Positions 1-5,300 of a DNA stretch of 5,642 nucleotides are shown in pieces. Source of the DNA: an uncultured euryarchaeote. Its GTDB lineage: Archaea; Thermoplasmatota; Poseidoniia; Poseidoniales; Poseidoniaceae. Location: assembly GCA_937897365.1 (NCBI GenBank), contig CALCOP010000210.1:1-5642 (forward strand), in the 5' to 3' direction. Both the position numbers and the translations under genes were made by a program. The notes under the pieces were generated by a model, which ran no database searches, was not told the origin of the DNA, and worked only from the letters and a program-made list of their open reading frames with translations. Every line of letters starts with the position of its first letter. Within the stretch, counting starts at the first letter, position 1.

Positions 1-35
1 AAGCCGGCGTGATATCCAAGCTACACTATAGGGCC
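1..35 (-). tRNA. tRNA, 5' half only, cut by the window edge (amino acid not determinable)
   Basis: Read on the minus strand from 35 down to 1, the bases match a tRNA 5' half position by position. The acceptor strand is GGCCCTA (35-29), followed by U8 and A9. The D arm has GTG (26-24) pairing with CAC (11-9) and a loop with A14, G15, G18-G19 and A21. Next come position 26 G, the anticodon-stem strand CCGGC (7-3) and T32-T33 (2-1). The anticodon would start at the next base outside the window, so the identity cannot be read. Position 13/22 is a T-T mismatch, tolerable because this pair is often irregular. All the invariant residues that fall in this half are present, and a TATA box lies at the right distance upstream. 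The 3' half is unseen, so a tRNA fragment or pseudogene cannot be excluded. Confidence 0.75.
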
Positions 36-61
36 TTGTAGTTCGGCCACTAACCGATTGG

Positions 62-67
62 ATATAA
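62..67 (-). promoter_or_regulatory. Archaeal TATA box for the tRNA
   Basis: The minus strand reads TTATAT here, preceded by GC-rich bases. Its centre is about 30 bases upstream of tRNA position 1 (base 35). That fits an archaeal TATA box about 26 bases from a start site placed a few bases before the mature tRNA. The element is AT-rich on both strands, so it might also help transcription toward the plus-strand thioesterase. Confidence 0.55.
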
Positions 68-90
68 GCGCAACGGGTTGCTTTTTGCTC

Positions 91-96
91 TATTTT
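91..96 (+). promoter_or_regulatory. Possible weak TATA element for the thioesterase operon
   Basis: TATTTT lies 49 bases before the chosen ATG at 145, inside the 109-base gap between the tRNA and the thioesterase. It is the most TATA-like plus-strand element in the 50 or so bases before the gene. It would give a start near 120 and a 25-base leader without a Shine-Dalgarno sequence. The match is poor and the call is tentative. Confidence 0.25.
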
Positions 97-144
97 GGGG
101 CTTGGAATACAAGCCTTCATGATGACCGAGCATGTGGTCGAACT

Positions 145-567
145 ATGGCGGTTCAATTAGCGCGTCGTGTCGACTATCCCATGTTGGATAATGCGAATAT
201 CGCCTATTTCCCACGAATCTATGACTTGGCTCATCGATTTTTTGAAGAATGCTGGGAGCCAATGTGCGGTATCAGTTACCCTGAAATTATCGGCGAGCGA
301 AAGCTTGGTTTCCCAGTTGTTCACATCCAAACTGATTTTATCGCTCCATTACGGTATGGTGATACCGTTCATGCGACGATTTGGCTTGAGAGAGTTGGCT
401 CAAAATCATGTACTTGGGGGTATGAATTTCATAACCAAAATCAAGAATTGTTATGGAGTTCGACGCAGGTTACCGTGTGTGTCGATATGGATACACTTGA
501 ATCACAACCGATTCCCATAGACATCAAAGAAGGTTTACTTCAGCACTTGAAGGAGTCATCGTCATGA
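145..567 (+). CDS. 4-hydroxybenzoyl-CoA thioesterase-like hot-dog protein (acyl-CoA thioesterase)
   Basis: This 140-residue protein resembles the 4HBT single hot-dog family, cytosolic enzymes that hydrolyse acyl-CoA thioesters. Near the N-terminus, YPMLDNANIAYFPRIYD aligns with the family block EFGDCDPAGIVWFPNYH of the Pseudomonas CBS3 4-hydroxybenzoyl-CoA thioesterase. Asp15 falls on the catalytic Asp17 of that enzyme, while the family Gly at +3 is Asn here. The long helix (IYDLAHRFFEECW) follows, then the strand GFPVVHIQTDFIAPLRYGD, another typical 4HBT segment. The length matches the family. The frame is open upstream to a TTG at 58, but those extra 29 residues look unlike any hot-dog N-terminus and overlap the tRNA promoter, so the first ATG (145) was chosen. 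No Shine-Dalgarno precedes it. The gene overlaps the next one by ATGA. The acyl substrate cannot be predicted. Confidence 0.8.
   Translation: MAVQLARRVDYPMLDNANIAYFPRIYDLAHRFFEECWEPMCGISYPEIIGERKLGFPVVHIQTDFIAPLRYGDTVHATIWLERVGSKSCTWGYEFHNQNQELLWSSTQVTVCVDMDTLESQPIPIDIKEGLLQHLKESSS
550..555 (+). promoter_or_regulatory. Shine-Dalgarno sequence of the membrane-protein gene
   Basis: AAGGAG ends eight bases before the ATG at 564 and lies within the last codons of the thioesterase gene. It fixes the start of the downstream gene and suggests that the two genes are read from one mRNA, with coupled translation through the ATGA overlap. Confidence 0.6.
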
Positions 568-1256
568 GTGATCTAAAATCGTCGGATTCTTCGGATGAGG
601 AGAGGGCGAATGTAGAGGAAGTCGATCTCGGTTTTTCTATGCGGATGGACGACGATCAACCGGAATATATCCCCGATGCATTTCCAATTCGGCCTGATAC
701 GAGAGGTCCTAAATCCGTTGGCATCATTTTGATTTTTGGTGCACTTTTCCTGTTCTTCCAAGCCTATGGCGATATCTCATTGCACCAAGCCGAAGACCTC
801 TCAACTGAAGAAGTCGAGATGCTGCTGGTCACTCCAAATTCTCAAGGCGATGGGTCGGAAGATGTTACCGTTGAGCAATATCAAGAGTTCCACGACGCAG
901 CTCGTGAATCGGGCGGGTATGCACTCCGTGGCTATGGTCTTGGAATTGCCAGTGTTATGCTTTTCGCGGGCGGAGTCCTGCTCCTCTTCCTCAAAGGGTC
1001 AGGTGCTAAATTAGCCCTTGGCGGGGCCATCACCGGAATGTCAACCGGCATTGCAGGCAGTCTTCTTGTCAAAGGTGCAGCAGATACTCATCTGATTGGT
1101 GTTTTACTGCTCACGTATGAAATCGCAGCATACTTCTGCGGCGTTTGTATGTTCATGTGCGCCGGTGTTGCCGCACTTCCTCTTATCAATGCACGAGCAC
1201 GACTTGCATTGTATCCTCAAAAGAAAGTCGTATTCAAGACCGATTCAGAAGAATAG
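564..1256 (+). CDS. Four-helix membrane protein of unknown function
   Basis: I do not recognise this 230-residue family. The first 49 residues are hydrophilic and acidic (Ser/Asp/Glu-rich), without a signal peptide. Hydrophobic segments follow at about 51-68, 122-143, 149-170 and 177-208, so it should be an integral membrane protein with four helices. Between helices 1 and 2 lies an acidic loop of about 50 residues (70-120). Helices 2 and 3 are Gly-rich and separated by a very short KGSGAK turn. Three Cys sit in helix 4 (about 192-199). The C-terminus is basic then acidic. With four helices both termini would face the same side, probably the cytoplasm. The start is fixed by the Shine-Dalgarno at 550-555 and the ATGA overlap with the thioesterase, with which it is probably co-expressed. 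A functional link to acyl-CoA or lipid metabolism is only a guess from that pairing. Confidence 0.8.
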   Translation: MSDLKSSDSSDEERANVEEVDLGFSMRMDDDQPEYIPDAFPIRPDTRGPKSVGIILIFGALFLFFQAYGDISLHQAEDLSTEEVEMLLVTPNSQGDGSEDVTVEQYQEFHDAARESGGYALRGYGLGIASVMLFAGGVLLLFLKGSGAKLALGGAITGMSTGIAGSLLVKGAADTHLIGVLLLTYEIAAYFCGVCMFMCAGVAALPLINARARLALYPQKKVVFKTDSEE

Positions 1257-1257
1257 G

Positions 1258-1701
1258 TCACTCGGAACTCGGTTGCGGCCATTTTTTTGAAAGTGCTTTT
1301 CTCAAGTCATCATCGAGCGTTGCATTCCACCAATCGCTTCCTTGCCAAATAGCATATCTTCCCCGTATCCCTCTGAGGTCTGCTCCTTCAAATTTGCAGT
1401 TTCTAAAATTTGAGAGATTTAAGCGTGCTTTGCGAAGGTCTGTATTTCGAAAATCCGAACCATCGAAAGCAGATTTCATCAGATCGGCTTGATACATTGA
1501 AGCTCTTCGAAAATCACTGTTCGTAAAATTACCTTCGGTCAAGTCCGCTTTATCGAGAATGGCTCTTCGAAAGCTCGAACCTGCATGCCTTCCTTTGCGA
1601 AGGATGGCTTCTGTATGGTTTTGAAAGGACCAATCCAAAGGAACCGATGTTTCGTCATCTGATTCCCGAGGGTCGTCTTCGCCCCCGCCTGACATGACCA
1701 T
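1258..1701 (-). CDS. Pentapeptide-repeat protein
   Basis: This 147-residue protein has an acidic N-terminal tail (1-20), a short linker, then 14 uninterrupted pentapeptides at residues 42-111 (for example SSFRR, ADLTE, SDFRR, ADLMK, SDFRN, ADLRG). The pattern is A(D/N)LXX-like. Such proteins fold as a right-handed square beta-helix with four pentapeptides per coil. Central residues run F-L-L-F, so Phe recurs every 20 residues at 44, 64, 84 and 104 and at 59, 79 and 99. This gives about 3.5 coils. The tail after 112 is Trp-rich (119, 124, 125, 141) and probably caps the helix. No signal peptide or membrane segment is visible, so it should be cytosolic. Known family members include DNA mimics and scaffolds, but nothing here fixes a role. 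The start at 1701 has GAGGG six bases upstream; Met3 is an alternative. It lies nine bases after the winged-helix gene and is probably in its operon. Confidence 0.85.
   Translation of the reverse strand: MVMSGGGEDDPRESDDETSVPLDWSFQNHTEAILRKGRHAGSSFRRAILDKADLTEGNFTNSDFRRASMYQADLMKSAFDGSDFRNTDLRKARLNLSNFRNCKFEGADLRGIRGRYAIWQGSDWWNATLDDDLRKALSKKWPQPSSE
1282..1288 (+). terminator. Possible oligo-T terminator of the plus-strand operon
   Basis: A run of seven T begins 26 bases after the membrane-protein stop codon. T-runs on the non-template strand are the usual intrinsic termination signal in euryarchaea. The run lies inside the convergent pentapeptide gene, where it encodes Lys-Lys near its C-terminus. 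It could therefore be just coding sequence. No stem-loop is needed or seen. Confidence 0.35.
1369..1578 (-). repeat. Tandem pentapeptide-encoding 15-bp repeats
   Basis: Fourteen degenerate 15-base units encode residues 42-111 of the pentapeptide protein. The best preserved DNA copies are the identical 11-mer GCTCTTCGAAA (plus-strand reading) at 1502-1512 and 1562-1572, exactly 60 bases apart. That distance is one full beta-helix coil and suggests growth by duplication of whole coils. Confidence 0.7.
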
Positions 1702-1707
1702 TTTTAT

Positions 1708-1712
1708 CCCTC
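1708..1712 (-). promoter_or_regulatory. Shine-Dalgarno of the pentapeptide gene, overlapping the upstream stop codon
   Basis: The minus strand reads TGAGGGATAAAAATG. GAGGG includes the last two bases of the winged-helix gene's TGA stop and ends six bases before the ATG at 1701. This supports that ATG over Met3 and points to a shared mRNA. Confidence 0.5.
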
Positions 1713-2211
1713 AATCTCCAGACCGTTTGTCTAAATGAGCCCTTCCTTCTTCACTTAAGACAGCAAATCGATTTTTGTCATCACTTCCGCTTGGAATGAT
1801 AAGAAAGTTTCTTTCTCGAAGTCGGTTGAGGTAAAGGGAGAGGTTTCCTGGAGCCTCCATGCCTGCATCTTCGAACAGTTGATTGATGACGCGAGGCGGG
1901 CTATCCATGACGCTTTCTATTTCTCGCAAATAATGTATGGCGCCAAGAACTTGTTCCGGTTTTCGTTTCAGAGAACAATTTTCGATCAATGCCGCAAAAT
2001 CAGTCCCTCGACTCGGACTACCTTTTGCCCCGCTTGTCGATTTACTTGTTTGAATGGCTGCATTTTTAGCAACCTTTAGTCGATCGATCATGATGCTCCA
2101 CGAGTCATCTTGTCGAAGCATCGCTAACATCTCTTTCATGCCAGCCGCAGACCCTTCATAATCAATTTCGACATCCCCTGCCGTCACTGAAATTTTGACC
2201 GTTCTGTCCAT
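1711..2211 (-). CDS. Winged-helix domain protein, putative DNA-binding regulator
   Basis: This 166-residue protein has three parts. Residues 1-34 look like two beta strands and a helix (VKISVTAGDVEIDYEG, then a Met-rich helix). Residues about 50-70 form a Ser/Gly/Lys linker without predicted structure. Residues about 71-165 are helical and end as a winged helix: KPEQVLGAIHYLREIES, a helix at 105-118, a likely recognition helix at about 122-135 (LSLYLNRLRERNF), then a beta wing containing SGSDDKNRF and the closing FAVLSEEGRAHLD. That closing segment is common in winged-helix proteins ('y-x-LT-x-x-G-x-x-x-L'). The layout, a small beta module joined to a C-terminal winged helix, resembles uncharacterised archaeal proteins. 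DNA binding is inferred from fold only. A TATA box 26-31 bases before the ATG implies a leaderless mRNA, which supports this start. The pentapeptide gene follows after nine bases. Confidence 0.72.
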   Translation of the reverse strand: MDRTVKISVTAGDVEIDYEGSAAGMKEMLAMLRQDDSWSIMIDRLKVAKNAAIQTSKSTSGAKGSPSRGTDFAALIENCSLKRKPEQVLGAIHYLREIESVMDSPPRVINQLFEDAGMEAPGNLSLYLNRLRERNFLIIPSGSDDKNRFAVLSEEGRAHLDKRSGD

Positions 2212-2236
2212 TGAATCGACCCAAGTTATCCTTTGC

Positions 2237-2242
2237 TTTAAA
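2237..2242 (-). promoter_or_regulatory. TATA box of the winged-helix/pentapeptide operon
   Basis: TTTAAA on the minus strand lies 26-31 bases upstream of the ATG at 2211. That is the normal spacing between an archaeal TATA box and the transcription start, so the transcript would begin at or within a few bases of the ATG. No Shine-Dalgarno is seen before this ATG, consistent with a leaderless message. Confidence 0.6.
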
Positions 2243-2261
2243 TCACTGCTCTTAACCCTTT

Positions 2262-2277
2262 AGCGACTTTTATCGCT
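2262..2277. repeat. Inverted repeat AGCGA-N6-TCGCT in the divergent intergenic region
   Basis: The arms AGCGA (2262-2266) and TCGCT (2273-2277) flank the AT-rich core CTTTTA. It sits 20 bases upstream of the TATA box of the winged-helix operon and 86 bases before the ATG at 2364. It is a possible operator, or its core TTTTAT could be an alternative TATA element for the rightward gene. Five-base arms are short enough to arise by chance. Confidence 0.3.
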
Positions 2278-2321
2278 GATTTTGGATAGAGAATTGAACA
2301 AAGGCTTGAAAACCCAACCAC

Positions 2322-2344
2322 GCCCCTTGTATTTTGCAAGGGGC
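2322..2344. repeat. Perfect 8-bp inverted repeat enclosing a TATA-like core
   Basis: GCCCCTTG (2322-2329) and CAAGGGGC (2337-2344) are exact reverse complements around the seven-base centre TATTTTG. It ends 19 bases before the ATG of the secreted-protein gene. As DNA it could be a repressor operator over the core promoter. As RNA, from a start farther upstream, it would form a strong hairpin in the 5' leader. No T-run follows it, so it is not a typical terminator. Confidence 0.5.
2330..2335 (+). promoter_or_regulatory. TATA-like element of the secreted-protein gene
   Basis: TATTTT lies in the centre of the 8-bp inverted repeat, 29-34 bases before the ATG at 2364. It would place transcription initiation near 2357-2362, giving an almost leaderless message. 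An alternative is TTTTAT at 2268-2273, which would leave a leader of about 66 bases holding the hairpin. Confidence 0.4.
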
Positions 2345-2363
2345 TTGCTCCGGTGCCACAGGA

Positions 2364-5300
2364 ATGAGTTATATGAATCAAAATCGGGTATCTGCACTTC
2401 TCGTACTTGCATTGTTGGTTTTTGCGCAATCAAGCGCTCTTTTTCTCGGTAGCGCGAACAGTCAAGCGGGATCTATCAACACTTTTTCGAACGGTTCAGC
2501 ATCGATTGACATTTCGCTCACTGCAGGCAATCTTGACACCACCTATTCCGTTGAGATGCCCCGTAACGTGACTTTTCAATCGGGACAATTCATGATCAAC
2601 GCCAAGGATGAGGTTGCTTCACCGGGGCAAGTTACCCTCGATATCGGCTTAGATGGCGTGAATGAATGGGCATTTGACGGGTTAGGTTTTGGAGATCTTG
2701 GACACCAAAATAAATTCATGAACAATGCATCAAGTGATTTGCTTTTCTCAAACGGTTCCATCCAATCATCACCGTTCTATCTCCCTCACAATTCTGCTGT
2801 TGATAGCGCTACAATGGATATTTCTTTCACTTCGCATGTTCCGGCTGGCCTGATTCCAATCGACGATATTACGGCCTATGAAGAAGGGGATTTGGATAAT
2901 GATTCATTGCCAGAAATTGTTGTGAAAGCAAATGTGAATCAACAGGGCGTCTCTTCAGGCCCTGCTTTGGCATCTTTAGACTGGACCGCATCCGGTGGCC
3001 TTGCTCTTTCCTCATGGACTCCTACATGCACGAACAGCGTTGATATTGTTGTGGCTGATGTGGATGGCGATGACTATGACGATGTTGTTTCGATATCTCC
3101 TAATGACAATCGTGTCTGTTTCCATAAAACCGATAACACAACCGGATTACTTGGAAATGCAACACCAATTTCTCTTTTACCATACTTGGTATCTGCTCAA
3201 GTTGGCGATGTCGATGGCGATGGATTCGCAGACATCCTTTCTATCCATCAGAATGGTGTCGTCTCTCTGCGAACTTATAACGACAGAAGAGGTAATTTTG
3301 ACGACAATACAACGCTTACAGTCAATGTCAACGGAACAATGATCCCTACCCAACTTATTGCAATGTATGCTGATAATTTTAATGGCCCACAAAGTAACTT
3401 TTCAGCTCTTGTCGTCGACAACAATGGTTACACAAGCCACATCAAATGGGTAAACAACGGCTTAGCGATGGATGCTTATTCTTTTGACGGCTTAGAATCA
3501 GAGATTCTTGGTGCCGATTTGGACCAAGACGGTGACATTGACCTCTTTTCATCAACGACAGAAGGTTATGTTCTTGGTGAAAATAATGGAACGACTTGGG
3601 AATTAACAAGTGTAATCTCCTCAGATGTATTCGTCAACGTAACCATTGCTGACCATGATGGTGACGGAAGTCTATCGCTGCTCTCCCCACAACTTGTTTC
3701 AGGGGACGGAAACGCACAAACCATTGAAGGGAATATCAGTGTCTTTGACATCTCAACAACCAGCCTCACCTCAACTCAAACAACGCTCGAACCATGGTCT
3801 TGCCCTACCGATTCCAAGTATGTGGATATGGATAATGACGGTCTTCTTGAGCACATTGTTTCTGCTGGGGAAGGCACCTCATTCGGACTCTTTGTCGGTT
3901 CTTGGAACGCCATCGCTATGGATATTGATTTGGATGGTCAAGATGATTTGTTCGCAGCAGGTTATGCAGGGAATGGTCTCAATGGAACCGCTCCGTTATC
4001 GATTACCGATTCATTCGGCCTTCTCCCTACACTTCTCAACTCACTCACCAGCGGGCAAGCATATACGGTCCACGATTATGATATCAAGATGAATCTCCTC
4101 ACATTTGATTTCTCTTCCAGCGGAACCGGCCATTTCAGTCTGACCAACATGGACTTTGGTTATGATATCGACTTCCTGGTCGAGAATAACCCAGCAGCTG
4201 TTGGTAATTTGACAAACATCCTCAATCAGCAGCAAACCGCTGGTACAGGTGTAATTCTCATTGATTTACCGTTCCTTTCAACCAAGACAGGAACATTAAC
4301 ACTTTCCAGTTTGAATGCTGAATACACCCCCGGTGCGCCGAATCTGTTTCTACCGCCTCAACCTGTTCTGAGTGTCGATGAATTGTCTTCCGAACGCCTT
4401 CTTTTCTCATGGCAAAACCTCAGTGAATTTGGAAATGAACTGATTAACTTTGAAGTGTTTAAGGTACCTCAAGGCGACGCTTTTGACCTCAATACGCCCG
4501 CTTTCTTCACGCTTGATAACTCATTTGTGGATTCAGCATTTGCACCAGGCGAGTCGTATGATTATGTGGTCCGTTCCCTCCACCCCTATGGCGTAACAAG
4601 TCAACTCTCAAGCACGCTTTCAGTCACCATACCTTTCCCTTCGCCACCCTCCCCAGTACAGGGGCTCTTCGTGGGCGATACTGCAAATGATGACGGAGGT
4701 TCGTTAGATGTTACTTGGAATGATTCCACAGACGTTATTTCAGAGTACGAAGTATTTGTTGAATCGCAAGAAATCATCTCTGTTCAATCACTCTCTTCGG
4801 TGTCGACAGTCAGTCCGTTTACAGGTTCGTATACAATGAATGTTACAAGCGAGGGTAACGGTGACGCTCTGCTCGATCAAACCGATTACTGGGTTGCGGT
4901 AGTGGCGTACGATTCCTACGGCAATACGAGTTCAAACTTTTCACTGTTCGGCCCGGTTCAGTCGCAAAACAATTCACTACGTTCAACTGAAATCACCTTT
5001 GATTTGGTTACAAGCGGTTCTTCAGATGCAAGTTCTTTCCAAATCAGCGCATTAGATTCTCTTCATTTGAATCTTACACTCACTGGTGCAGGTGAAGGCA
5101 TTCCAGGGCAAGATTTGGACCTGCATTTCATCGGCCCTGATAATTTTGACCACCTCCTTTCCGGCGTAACAGACGAGAATGGTCAGTGGAATGCGGTCGA
5201 TGTTCAGGACTTAACTGAACTTGCAAATTCCTTTTCCGACTTCGTAGGCGATGTCTCATTGGTAGTCCAGTACGCTGGAACAGCAGGTACGCCCGACACA

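Noticed and set aside
70..86. Hairpin GCAAC-GG-GTTGC followed by five T, like an intrinsic terminator
   Set aside because: The two-base loop is too tight for the full stem, and no plus-strand transcript that would end here is visible. It lies in the divergent promoter region.
124..139. Short palindrome GACC-N8-GGTC just before the thioesterase ATG
   Set aside because: Four-base arms are expected by chance and there is no other support for an operator.
58..144. A TTG-initiated extension of the thioesterase by 29 residues
   Set aside because: The added residues do not resemble a hot-dog N-terminus, no ribosome site precedes the TTG, and the stretch overlaps the TATA box of the divergent tRNA. 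The ATG at 145 gives the normal family length.
1145..1492. Plus-strand 115-codon frame antisense to the pentapeptide gene
   Set aside because: It is the complement of the regular 15-base repeats; the minus-strand frame has the pentapeptide pattern and a proper ribosome site.
2238..2429. Minus-strand 63-codon frame across the divergent intergenic region
   Set aside because: It would cover both promoters and the start of the signal peptide, and its translation shows no coding character.
2995..3342. Plus-strand open frame of 115 codons inside the giant gene
   Set aside because: It is out of frame with the clear FG-GAP-like coding sequence and has a low-complexity, Met/Leu-rich translation typical of a shadow frame.
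3646..4092. Plus-strand open frame of 148 codons inside the giant gene
   Set aside because: Shadow of the propeller-coding frame; no recognisable domain and no ribosome site.
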